Part shown: positions 8,747-16,074 of the stretch, piece after piece | Layout: every line of letters starts with the position of its first letter | Numbering within the stretch: the first letter of the stretch is position 1 | Assembly (NCBI RefSeq): GCF_049195245.1 | Contig: NZ_JBMIRR010000027.1 | Coordinates: 1,054,001-1,118,000 of the forward strand | Length of the DNA: 64,000 nt | Reading direction: 5' to 3' | Origin: Arenimonas sp049195245 | Lineage (GTDB): Bacteria; Pseudomonadota; Gammaproteobacteria; Xanthomonadales; Xanthomonadaceae | The notes under the pieces: generated by a model | What the model saw: only the letters and a program-made list of their open reading frames with translations | What the model was told of the DNA's origin: nothing | Database searches by the model: none | Made by a program: the position numbers and the translations under genes

Positions 8747-9112
8747 ATGTCGAACACTGCCATCAACCTGCGGCAAAAGCTGTCCCTGTTCGAGGAATGC
8801 TGGTCGCCGCGCGTCATCGCTGAAATGAACGACTACCAGTTCAAGCTGGTCAAGGTGATGGGAGAGTTCGTCTGGCACGCCCACGCCGACACCGACGAAG
8901 TCTTCATTGTCGTGGAAGGCGAAATGACCCTGGAATTCAGGGACAAGACGGTACCGCTGGCGGCGGGCGAGATGTACGTCGTGCCCAGGGGAACGGAACA
9001 CCGTCCCGTGGCCACCCGCGAGTGCAGCGTGATGCTGGTCGAACCCCGCGGCGTGGTGAACACGGGTGACGCCGGGGGCGCATACACCGCACCGGACAAT
9101 GTCTGGGTCTAG
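8747..9112 (+). CDS. single-domain cupin protein
   Basis: A 121-residue protein with one conserved cupin barrel. The metal-binding set is visible as H44 and H46 (HAHADTDE), E51, and H85 in PRGTEHRP. That is the complete ligand set of metal-dependent cupins, such as small dioxygenases or isomerases. The ATG at 8747 is in the coding frame and follows a ggagaagga ribosome site; a nearby ATG at 8743 is out of frame. It is the last gene of the four-gene set. Its substrate is unknown. Confidence 0.88.
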   Translation: MSNTAINLRQKLSLFEECWSPRVIAEMNDYQFKLVKVMGEFVWHAHADTDEVFIVVEGEMTLEFRDKTVPLAAGEMYVVPRGTEHRPVATRECSVMLVEPRGVVNTGDAGGAYTAPDNVWV

Positions 9113-9257
9113 CTTCCTGCGGCACGCCCCGCACATCGGCCGAACGTCCCGAGGCACCCCTCCCGCCTGAACGGCCCCTTCGGCGGGCAAGCGCCAAGCC
9201 ATTGAATTTGTTGCGCCGCGCCATCCATACGCTGCCGCACTGCAGCATCGAAATGTG

Positions 9258-9285
9258 TTGACCGTCACGATTTAGTCCGTAGTCT
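9258..9285 (+). promoter_or_regulatory. possible sigma-70 promoter for the secreted hydrolase gene
   Basis: TTGACC and TAGTCT separated by 16 bp lie about 100 bp ahead of the GTG start of the next gene, in a 276-bp gap. The -35 box is good and the -10 box is mediocre. An imperfect GCCGGC inverted repeat follows in the leader. This rests on pattern reading only. Confidence 0.3.
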
Positions 9286-9388
9286 CGACCCCCATACGCC
9301 GGCGCATTGGAGTGCCGGCTTCTTGATGGACGGGGTCACGCAGGGACGGGGTCGCCGCGTTTCGCAAACGAATTCCTGGGGAGGGATC

Positions 9389-10243
9389 GTGCGCTATCTA
9401 CTCTTGGCCGTACTCGCGGCCGCATCCGGCCTTTGCAATGCCAACACCGGCGTCGCCTTCGTGCACGGCACCGGCAAACAGACCAACGCCACGGCCGACT
9501 ACTGGAAGCCCGAGTTCGTCAACAACGTGCGCGGCGGCCTGGCCAATCCGGCCAATTACGTGGTGATCAACTGTGACTTCACCAAGTACATGTGGGACGC
9601 GGCGGCCGGCGGCTGCCTGGCCGGGCAGCTCACCAGCTTCATCAACAGCAAGGGCATCACCCGCCTGATCGTGATCACGCACAGCAACGGCGGCAACGTG
9701 ATGCGCTGGATCCTTTCCAACCCCACCTACGACAGCCGCTACCCGAACATCATCGCCAAGACGGTGCGGGTGAACGCGCTGGCGCCCTCGTCGGCCGGCA
9801 CGCCGCTGGCCAATGCGGTGATCGCGGGCAACGTGTTCGAGACCTCGCTGGGCTGGATCGTCGGCCAGCGCAACGACGCGGTGCGCATGCAGCAGACCAG
9901 CTGGATGGCCAGCTACAACGCCAACAACCTCTACGGCACCGCCGGCCGCCCGGCCCTGCCCAAGCTGTTCCGCACGGTGGTCGGCACCGACGTCGACTCC
10001 GCGATCTGGGACAGCGACAGCTATTGCGGCGGCTACGTCGAGAACGTGGGCCTGGAGACCACGCAGCTGTGGCTCAACTCGTGCTCGGACGGCTTCCTTG
10101 AATGCTCCAGCCAGTCGGCCGCGGGCAGCGTGTGGTTCCAGGACAAGGCGCGCATGGCCGGCAGCGAACCGCTGTCGCACAACCAGAGCCGCCGGGCCTG
10201 CTTCGGCCTCGACACCATCCTGCGCAACGACATGAGGTCCTGA
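9389..10243 (+). CDS. secreted alpha/beta-hydrolase (lipase-like)
   Basis: The product is 284 residues from a GTG that has a gggagg ribosome site and opens a clean signal peptide, MRYLLLAVLAAASGLCNA. The longer frame upstream lacks such a start. The mature part begins with a lipase-like strand and VAFVHGTGKQ oxyanion region, followed by the nucleophile elbow THSNGGN with S99. Several cysteines near the C-terminus suggest disulfides in an exported protein. It probably acts on extracellular or periplasmic lipids or esters. The next gene starts 3 bp downstream and is also secreted, so the two are likely made together. Confidence 0.8.
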   Translation: MRYLLLAVLAAASGLCNANTGVAFVHGTGKQTNATADYWKPEFVNNVRGGLANPANYVVINCDFTKYMWDAAAGGCLAGQLTSFINSKGITRLIVITHSNGGNVMRWILSNPTYDSRYPNIIAKTVRVNALAPSSAGTPLANAVIAGNVFETSLGWIVGQRNDAVRMQQTSWMASYNANNLYGTAGRPALPKLFRTVVGTDVDSAIWDSDSYCGGYVENVGLETTQLWLNSCSDGFLECSSQSAAGSVWFQDKARMAGSEPLSHNQSRRACFGLDTILRNDMRS

Positions 10244-10246
10244 GCC

Positions 10247-11494
10247 ATGAACAAGCGCCTCCTGTTGGTACTGATGTCCCTTTCCCTGTCGGCCCAGGCC
10301 GGCACCCTGTTGCCCGCCGGCAGCCAGGACGCCTCGCCGCGCCTGCTGCAGTCGGCGCCCGCGCCGGCCGGCGAGTTCGAGCGCAAGGCCCTGTCCTACG
10401 CCTGGGCGCTGGACCCGATGGCCGGCGTCGAAACGCAGGCACCCTACCAGGCCGAGAGCCGCGAGTTCTGGACCCTGGTGGACGCCTCGGAAATGAAGCG
10501 CGGCGTGGCCATCGACACCAGCGCGCCCGGCGCCGTGGTGCGCGTCAGCCCGGCCCTGGGCACTGCGAAGGTGAGCCCGGACGACCTGCGCGTGCTGCGC
10601 AACGGCAAGCTGATCCCGGAGCCGCAGGGCTTCCAGCGCAAGGCCACCACCGAGCAGCTGCAGCAGGCCGGCATGGACGTGCCGGACGGTTCGGCCGTGG
10701 TGCAGCTGGCCGACGCGCACGGCCAGGGCCGCTTCCAGCTGCAGCTGGCCAAGGCCAGCGGCCAGTACCTGGTGCATGTGTTCGAACCCAACAGCACGCT
10801 GGTGCTGCGCGCGCAGTCCAGCCGCAGCCAGCTGCTGGCCGGCGATACCCTGGAAGTGGCGGCGCTGATGCAGGACGGCCAGGCCAAGCTGGGCGGCGGC
10901 CGCATCGGCGGCGAACTGGTTTCGCCCTCGGGCCGCAGCTATCCGCTGGCCTTCGTGGACGGCAAGGCCCGGCTGCAGGTGCCGCTGGACGCCGGCGGCG
11001 AGCCGGGCCTGTGGGAAGTGCAGCTCTCGGGCGGCGCGCTGGCCAAGGGCGGCAGCGTGCAGCGCGATGCCCGCACCGCCGTGGCGATCTCGCGGCCGAC
11101 GGCGCGCTTCGGCGGCAGCTATGCCTTCGATGCCAAGGGGCTGCGCTTCGACCTGCCCGTGCAGGTGGCCGCGCCCGGCCGCTATGAGGTGCGCGGCACG
11201 CTGTTCGCCACGGGCAGCGATGGCGTCAGCCGACCGGTGGCGCAGGCGCATGCGGCGCAGTGGTTCGCGGCCGGCAAGCGCCAGCTCGCACTGGCCTTCG
11301 GCCCGGGCAACGTGCCGACCGGATTCGGTGCGCCCTACGAGCTGCGTTTCCTGGAGCTCAAGGACCAGACGCGCATGGGCACGCTGGACACGCGTGAGCT
11401 GGCAGCCCGCGAGGCCGGCGCGCGCAGCGCCCCGGCGCCGCGTGCACCGGCGCCGGTGGCCCCGGTGCGCGGCGGCCGCGTCTCGCAGCGCTAG
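10247..11494 (+). CDS. secreted DUF4785-like protein
   Basis: A 415-residue protein with a signal peptide (MNKRLLLVLMSLSLSAQA), a central region rich in short beta strands, and an Ala/Pro/Arg-rich tail. The order of motifs, including SREFWTLVDASEMKRGVAI followed by an Ig-like beta domain, resembles the DUF4785 proteins of Xanthomonads, whose function is unknown; I recall this resemblance and have not verified it. No catalytic motif is visible. The 3-bp gap to the secreted hydrolase suggests a chaperone, inhibitor or surface partner for that enzyme, which is inference. Confidence 0.7.
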   Translation: MNKRLLLVLMSLSLSAQAGTLLPAGSQDASPRLLQSAPAPAGEFERKALSYAWALDPMAGVETQAPYQAESREFWTLVDASEMKRGVAIDTSAPGAVVRVSPALGTAKVSPDDLRVLRNGKLIPEPQGFQRKATTEQLQQAGMDVPDGSAVVQLADAHGQGRFQLQLAKASGQYLVHVFEPNSTLVLRAQSSRSQLLAGDTLEVAALMQDGQAKLGGGRIGGELVSPSGRSYPLAFVDGKARLQVPLDAGGEPGLWEVQLSGGALAKGGSVQRDARTAVAISRPTARFGGSYAFDAKGLRFDLPVQVAAPGRYEVRGTLFATGSDGVSRPVAQAHAAQWFAAGKRQLALAFGPGNVPTGFGAPYELRFLELKDQTRMGTLDTRELAAREAGARSAPAPRAPAPVAPVRGGRVSQR

Positions 11495-11524
11495 TTCCGG
11501 CCGCCGGGCAAACCGGCGATGATG

Positions 11525-11558
11525 ACGGCCGGGCCTTCGGGTCCGGCCGTTTTCTTTT
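11525..11558 (+). terminator. rho-independent terminator
   Basis: A GC-rich stem with arms ACGGCCGGGCC and GGTCCGGCCGT around a TTCG-type loop, followed by TTTCTTTT, lies right after the DUF4785-like gene. It ends that operon ahead of the MFS gene. Confidence 0.85.
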
Positions 11559-11573
11559 CGGACCCGCCACGGA

Positions 11574-12737
11574 ATGGACGCCAGCCTCCGGCGCTTCTCG
11601 ATCTTCTATTTTTTCTATTACGCCGCGCTGGGCGCGTACACGCCGTACGTGGGCCGCTGGGTGGACGGGCTGGGCCACAGTGGCTACGTGGTCGGCGCGA
11701 TGCTGGGGCTGTGGTACGGAAGCCGCATCGTGTCGCCGCCGGCGTGGGCGGCGCTGTCGGGGCGCAGCGCCCGGCCAGGACACTGGTTCGTGGCGGGCTG
11801 CGCGCTGACGCTGCTGTGCTTCGCGGGCTTTCTCGCCACGGAATCGGCCTGGGCGCTGCTGGGTGTGATGGCGGCGTTCGGCCTGTTCTACAACGCGGTG
11901 ATGCCGCAGTTCGAGGCGATGACACTGACCGCGTTGGGGCCGCGCACGGATCTTTACGGCCGCCTGCGCGTCTGGGGTTCGATCGGCTTCCTGCTCGTGG
12001 CCTCCACCTACGGCGCACTGATGGACCGCTTCGGCGACCGCGCCTTCCCGTGGCTCACCCTGCCCCTGTTCGTCGGAATGCTGATGGCGGCCTGGCCGCA
12101 CCGGCGCGACACGCCGCCCGACCACGTGGACACCGTCGGGGACGCCGGCCATCTGTGGAAGCGCCCGGGCGTGCGCCGCTTCCTGCTGATGGCGCTGCTG
12201 ATGCAGGTGGGCTTCGGGCCGTTCTATGTCTTCTACACGCTGCACATGCAGGCCGCGGGGCACTCGGGCGCCGCCATTGGCCTGCTGTGGGCCGTGGGCG
12301 TGCTGGTCGAGATCGGCATGTTCTGGCAGGCCCCGCGCCTGATCGCGCGTTTCGGCGCCAGCCGGCTGATCATGGTGTGCATGGCGGCAACGGTGCTGCG
12401 CTGGACCGTCACCGGACTGTATGCGCACTCGCTGCCGGTGATGGTGCTGGCGGCCAGCACGCACGCGCTGAGCTTCGCCGTCTTCCACGCCTGCTGCATG
12501 CGCCTGATGGCCGACTACTTCCCCGGCAGGCGCGCCGCTGCCGGCCAGAGCCTGCTGTACGGCTTCAGCTCGGGCGTGGGCGGCGTGCTGGGCGCGGGCA
12601 TGGCCGCGCTGGCGTGGGAAAGCGCGGGCGGCGGGAGGCTGGCCTTCCTGCTGGGCGCGGGCGTTACTGCGGTGGCGTGGGTGGTCTACGCGCTGCGGCG
12701 GACGGTGCCGGCCATTCCCGTGAGCAGCTCGCCATGA
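11574..12737 (+). CDS. MFS transporter (HcaT/LacY-like, MFS_1_like)
   Basis: A 387-residue inner-membrane protein with 12 hydrophobic segments in two halves joined by a charged loop near residues 185-205. The N-terminus FSIFYFFYYAALGAYTPY and the motif YGRLRVWGSIGF after helix 4 are typical of the 3-phenylpropionate/LacY-like MFS branch. The transported compound is unknown. The gene lies 15 bp after a terminator tail and probably has its own promoter inside or near that hairpin. Its stop overlaps the ATG of the next gene. Confidence 0.88.
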   Translation: MDASLRRFSIFYFFYYAALGAYTPYVGRWVDGLGHSGYVVGAMLGLWYGSRIVSPPAWAALSGRSARPGHWFVAGCALTLLCFAGFLATESAWALLGVMAAFGLFYNAVMPQFEAMTLTALGPRTDLYGRLRVWGSIGFLLVASTYGALMDRFGDRAFPWLTLPLFVGMLMAAWPHRRDTPPDHVDTVGDAGHLWKRPGVRRFLLMALLMQVGFGPFYVFYTLHMQAAGHSGAAIGLLWAVGVLVEIGMFWQAPRLIARFGASRLIMVCMAATVLRWTVTGLYAHSLPVMVLAASTHALSFAVFHACCMRLMADYFPGRRAAAGQSLLYGFSSGVGGVLGAGMAALAWESAGGGRLAFLLGAGVTAVAWVVYALRRTVPAIPVSSSP

Positions 12738-13174
12738 ACAAGCATCCCTGCAAAGCCCGTTCGCTGCTGGCGTTCGCCAGCCTGGCCCTGGTGCCCGGCC
12801 AGGCCCTGGCTTCCGACTTTTCGGGCCTGATGTTCATCGCCTATGCGATCACGGCCATCCTCGCCCTGCCCATCGCCGGAGTGATCTACCTGCTGACCCG
12901 GAAGGTGAAAAGCATCTGGAAGCGGGCGCTGGCGTGGGGGCCGCTGCTCGCGCTGGTGGCCACGCCGCTGAAGACCGATGGCGGCAACGGCACGTCGTCC
13001 GGGCCTCCGCTGCTGGATCTGGTGATCGTGGCCTTTGGCGGTGACCCGGTCTACGCGGTCGAGGCGATCAAGGCGCTGGCGATTTCGGTGCCGGCCTTCG
13101 TCGCCTTGGTGGCGCTGTGGCTGTGGGCCAGGCCGCGACCCGAGCCGGATCCGAACCCACCCTCGGGTAGCTGA
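12734..13174 (+). CDS. small exported membrane protein, unknown
   Basis: A 146-residue product coupled to the MFS gene by an ATGA overlap. It has a signal-like N-terminus ending near ALAS (residues 1-28), then about three hydrophobic segments (near 33-53, 65-77 and 111-131) and a Pro-rich acidic tail. I do not recognise it. Coupling to the transporter could mean an accessory role, but nothing in the protein shows this. Confidence 0.65.
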   Translation: MNKHPCKARSLLAFASLALVPGQALASDFSGLMFIAYAITAILALPIAGVIYLLTRKVKSIWKRALAWGPLLALVATPLKTDGGNGTSSGPPLLDLVIVAFGGDPVYAVEAIKALAISVPAFVALVALWLWARPRPEPDPNPPSGS

Positions 13175-13208
13175 GCTGTCGGGCAATGGCGTAGCTAGCT
13201 AATGCGCC

Positions 13209-13236
13209 TGTCCGCTTTCGACCAAAAAAGCGGACA
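13209..13236. repeat. perfect 10-bp hairpin, left flank of the low-GC gene
   Basis: TGTCCGCTTT and its exact complement AAAGCGGACA surround an 8-base loop. The sequence GTAGCTAG stands at 13191-13198 just before it. There is no run of T on either side, so it does not look like a standard terminator. A diverged copy with the same GTAGCTAG prefix lies on the other side of the next gene, at 14065. Confidence 0.7.
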
Positions 13237-13266
13237 TCCCTGCAGGCAAGCCTCAGCAAGAAAATC

Positions 13267-14001
13267 TCACTCGTTGGATTGCCCCAGACCTCCAAGCTCC
13301 ACCGCCTGCCAGCCGTCGTAGAAGAACGTGCGGTCAAAAGGTGAAAGCACTTGGGTTGGGTCGAAATCTCGCGCTGCCTCGAACCGGCAGGCAGGGTTGG
13401 TCGGATGTGCGCAAATGAGAAGCCAGTAGGCGTCGTAACCTTTTTTTCTGTACGTCGGCAAGAGGACTGACTTGACGTCCAAGCGCTCTTGCAGCACTTC
13501 CGTGGTGAGGGGCGCAACCCAGCTCGCCTCAATGCACTGCCAGACGCATCGATTGGTTTCGCGCCAAAATCTCAACTCGCGAACAATTCTTTGCAGCGCA
13601 GCCGGTAATAGTTCGCCAGCCAGAACAACCGCATCAAAATTTTCTTTCAAGGACACATTTAGAAGGAGACCAACAATTTCTTGACTCAGCTCTGCGCGGT
13701 TTATTTCTGCCAGATCAACTCCTTGATTGAAAGAAAAACATACGCTCAGCGGAGGGCCATTGTTTGCCTCGTATCCACACCTAACTCGCTCCACGACGTC
13801 GTCTTTGTGTGCACGTTTCGCTCGCTCGACCTTGCTCTTCTGAATTTCAGTTACCTCTATACCAATAAGCTTTCCGTTGAGGACCGCCCCAAGATCGGGA
13901 GCTTCGAAATCGCCGGGCAGAATTTGCGCGGGAACTTCAAGTCTTTCAAGCAAGCCGTAAAGCATTTGCCTTTCGAAAAGTTTCTTTCTTTGGGCGGTCA
14001 T
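13267..14001 (-). CDS. unknown protein with a PD-(D/E)xK-like motif, lower-GC gene
   Basis: A 244-residue soluble protein. The frame opens further upstream, but the ATG at 14001 is preferred because upstream codons read like noise and the helical N-terminus MTAQRKKLFERQMLYGLLER starts there. APD at residues 34-36 is followed 13 residues later by IGIEVTE (E49, T51), a spacing and beta-hairpin setting seen in PD-(D/E)xK nuclease folds with a variant ExT in place of ExK. The rest is mixed alpha/beta with a C-terminal SPFDRTFFYDG. Base composition is visibly closer to 50% GC than the flanking genes, and related repeats flank it, so recent acquisition is likely. A defence or DNA-processing role is only a guess. 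Confidence 0.7.
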   Translation of the reverse strand: MTAQRKKLFERQMLYGLLERLEVPAQILPGDFEAPDLGAVLNGKLIGIEVTEIQKSKVERAKRAHKDDVVERVRCGYEANNGPPLSVCFSFNQGVDLAEINRAELSQEIVGLLLNVSLKENFDAVVLAGELLPAALQRIVRELRFWRETNRCVWQCIEASWVAPLTTEVLQERLDVKSVLLPTYRKKGYDAYWLLICAHPTNPACRFEAARDFDPTQVLSPFDRTFFYDGWQAVELGGLGQSNE

Positions 14002-14064
14002 TTTTGTGCTGAGTGCCTTAGGCAAAAGGTGGGACGTTGGGATGCGGCTCTTCCTACTTAAAGG

Positions 14065-14096
14065 GTAGCTAGTCCGCTCTCGGCCGAAAGCAGCCC
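14065..14096. repeat. diverged copy of the GTAGCTAG/TCCGCT hairpin, right flank
   Basis: GTAGCTAG is followed directly by TCCGCTCTCGGCCGAAAGC, which resembles the left-flank hairpin (TCCGCTTTCGACC...AAAGCGG). The two copies bracket the lower-GC gene in the same orientation. The remainder of the gap up to 14278 shows no gene and no other clear signal. Confidence 0.5.
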
Positions 14097-14278
14097 CTTC
14101 CTCTTCGTCACGCCGGGCTAGTACTGAACTTTGGGACGAAGCCAACCCACTCCTTTCTGAAATTTCGCCGTTTTCCAGTGGCCAGCGCGGTTGGCCCGCA
14201 TTGTCGTCATACGCGTCGGGACATTCTCCTAGACCGAAAAAAACAAGCGTGCGGCGACAGAAGCCTTATCACCGACCG

Positions 14279-15202
14279 CTAGCCCTCGTTCGTGACGCCG
14301 TACGGAACGTGACCCGTGGCCACGTGGCGGCGCGCATTCTCGATGTTGTGCCGGGAATCGTCGAAGAAGATGTCGGCGCCAAAGGCTTCAAGGAAGGGGC
14401 CCTTGTCGCGGCCACCGAGGAACATGGCTTCGTCCAGCCGCACGCCCCACTCGCGCAGGGTGAGGATGACGCGCTCGTGCGCAGGCGCCGAGCGGGCGGT
14501 GACCAGGGCGGTGCGCAGCGGCGAGTCCTCGCCCGGCGGGAAGGCCAACTGCAGTTCGTGCAGCGCGGCCAGGAAGCCGCGGAAGGGTCCGCCCGAGAGC
14601 GGCTCGTTCACGCGATCTGCTTCGTTGCTGTGGAAGGCGGCCAGGCCGGACTGCTGGGACACGCGCTCGGACTCGTCGCCGAAGATGACGGCGTCGCCGT
14701 CGAAGGCGATGCGCAGCTGCGGGTGCGAGGGTTCGAAGGCCTTGGCCGGCAGGATGGTGGCCGCGGCAAACCCATTCTCCAGCGCGCCGCGCACCGAGTC
14801 GGGGTTGGCCGACAGGAACAGCTGCGCCCCGAAGGGCTTGATGTAGGGCCAGGTCTCGGCGCCGCTGGTGAACACCGCGCGCACGATGCCCAGGCCGTAG
14901 TGGCGGATGGAGTTGAAGATGCGCAGGCCGGTGTCGGAGGAATTGCGCGACAGCAGCACCACCTCTACCCGCGGCGCCTCCGGCGGCGCGCCCGCATTGA
15001 GCGCCAGCAGCTTGCGCACCAGCGGGAAGGCGATGCCCGGCGACAGCACGTCCCGCTCGCGGCTGCGCTGGAATTCGGCATAGGCCTCCAGGCCGCTGGA
15101 CTGGAACAGCGCATGGCTGTCCTCCAGGTCGAACAGGGCGCGGGCGGTGATGGCCACCACCAGGCGTTCGGACGGACGTGCGGGCTGGGAGGACAGGGGC
15201 AT
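14279..15202 (-). CDS. cytosolic 5'-nucleotidase (cN-I-like family)
   Basis: The 307-residue protein matches the 5'-nucleotidase family related to eukaryotic cN-I, which dephosphorylates nucleoside monophosphates such as AMP. Motifs include SSDTGLRIFNSIRHYGL, AFDGDAVIFGDESE (a HAD-type DGD catalytic region) and the C-terminal ADIFFDDSRHNIENA. It lies 41 bp downstream of nadK on the same strand and probably ends a gdhB-nadK-nucleotidase unit. The substrate preference cannot be read, but an NMP or NMN-type role would fit the NAD(P)-linked neighbours; that is inference. Confidence 0.87.
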   Translation of the reverse strand: MPLSSQPARPSERLVVAITARALFDLEDSHALFQSSGLEAYAEFQRSRERDVLSPGIAFPLVRKLLALNAGAPPEAPRVEVVLLSRNSSDTGLRIFNSIRHYGLGIVRAVFTSGAETWPYIKPFGAQLFLSANPDSVRGALENGFAAATILPAKAFEPSHPQLRIAFDGDAVIFGDESERVSQQSGLAAFHSNEADRVNEPLSGGPFRGFLAALHELQLAFPPGEDSPLRTALVTARSAPAHERVILTLREWGVRLDEAMFLGGRDKGPFLEAFGADIFFDDSRHNIENARRHVATGHVPYGVTNEG

Positions 15203-15243
15203 GGACGGAGTATGCGGCCTCGCGGTCGCAGCGGCTGCGACGC

Positions 15244-16020
15244 TCAGGTGATGAACTGCTCGTTGAGGATGCGCTCTTCGAGGTTGTGTTCGCGGTCGAA
15301 CAGCAGGGTGACGGTGCGCTCGCGCGATTCGCGGATGGTGACCTCGGCCACGTCGCGCACCTCGTGCGAGTCGGCGGTGGCGCTGACCGGGCGCTTGTAG
15401 CCGCCCAGCACCTCCAGCCGCACCACGGTGTCGGCCCGCAGCAGCGCACCGCGCCAGCGCCGGGGCCGGAAGGCCGCGATCGGCGTCAGCGCGATCACCT
15501 GCGAGCCCAGCGGCAGGATCGGCCCGTGCGCGGAGAAGTTGTAGGCGGTGCTGCCGGCCGGCGTGGCCACCAGGGCGCCGTCGCAGACCAGCTCCTCCAG
15601 CCGCACCTGGCCATTGAGGTGCACGCGCAGGTGCGCCGCCTGCCGGGTCTGGCGCAGCAGCGAGACCTCGTTGTAGGCCAGCGAGGTCACCGTGGCGCCG
15701 GATTCGGTGGTGGCCACCATTTCCAGCGGACGCAGCACGGTTTCCTCGGAGGCATGCAGGCGCTCGAGCAGGCTTTCGGGCCGGTGCTGGTTCATCAGGA
15801 AACCGACCGTGCCCAGCTTCATGCCGTACACCGGGCGGCCCAGGCCACCGTGGCGATGCAGGGTCTGCAGCATGAAGCCGTCGCCGCCCAGGGCGCAGAT
15901 GACGTCGGCCTCGTCGGGCGCGACGCCGCCGTGGGCGGCCGACAGTTTGGCCAGCGCCGCCTGGGCCTCGGGCGTGGGGCTGGCGAGGAAGGCGATGCGC
16001 GGGTGGGCAGGCAGGCTCAT
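15244..16020 (-). CDS. nadK: NAD kinase
   Basis: ATP-dependent phosphorylation of NAD to NADP. The 258-residue protein has the GGDG motif at residues 45-48, then YNEVSLLR and the ATPAGSTAYNFSA segment that binds the substrate. It is slightly shorter than the E. coli enzyme, as is usual for Xanthomonads. It lies 54 bp after the NAD-dependent glutamate dehydrogenase gene on the same strand, so the two may be cotranscribed. Identification is firm. Confidence 0.94.
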   Translation of the reverse strand: MSLPAHPRIAFLASPTPEAQAALAKLSAAHGGVAPDEADVICALGGDGFMLQTLHRHGGLGRPVYGMKLGTVGFLMNQHRPESLLERLHASEETVLRPLEMVATTESGATVTSLAYNEVSLLRQTRQAAHLRVHLNGQVRLEELVCDGALVATPAGSTAYNFSAHGPILPLGSQVIALTPIAAFRPRRWRGALLRADTVVRLEVLGGYKRPVSATADSHEVRDVAEVTIRESRERTVTLLFDREHNLEERILNEQFIT

Positions 16021-16074
16021 GGCCCCGAGCTTACGTGATGTGAGTTGCGGGTAGGAGGGGCTTCCTGCGGGGAC

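Noticed and set aside
9298..9322. GCCGGC...GCCGGC stem followed by TTCTT, considered as a terminator for the cupin operon
   Set aside because: The stem is only 6 bp with a 10-base loop and lies after the candidate promoter of the next gene, so its role is unclear.
9323..9388. Upstream ATG extension of the secreted hydrolase
   Set aside because: The extra 22 residues are hydrophilic and would bury the signal peptide. The GTG at 9389 has a better ribosome site.
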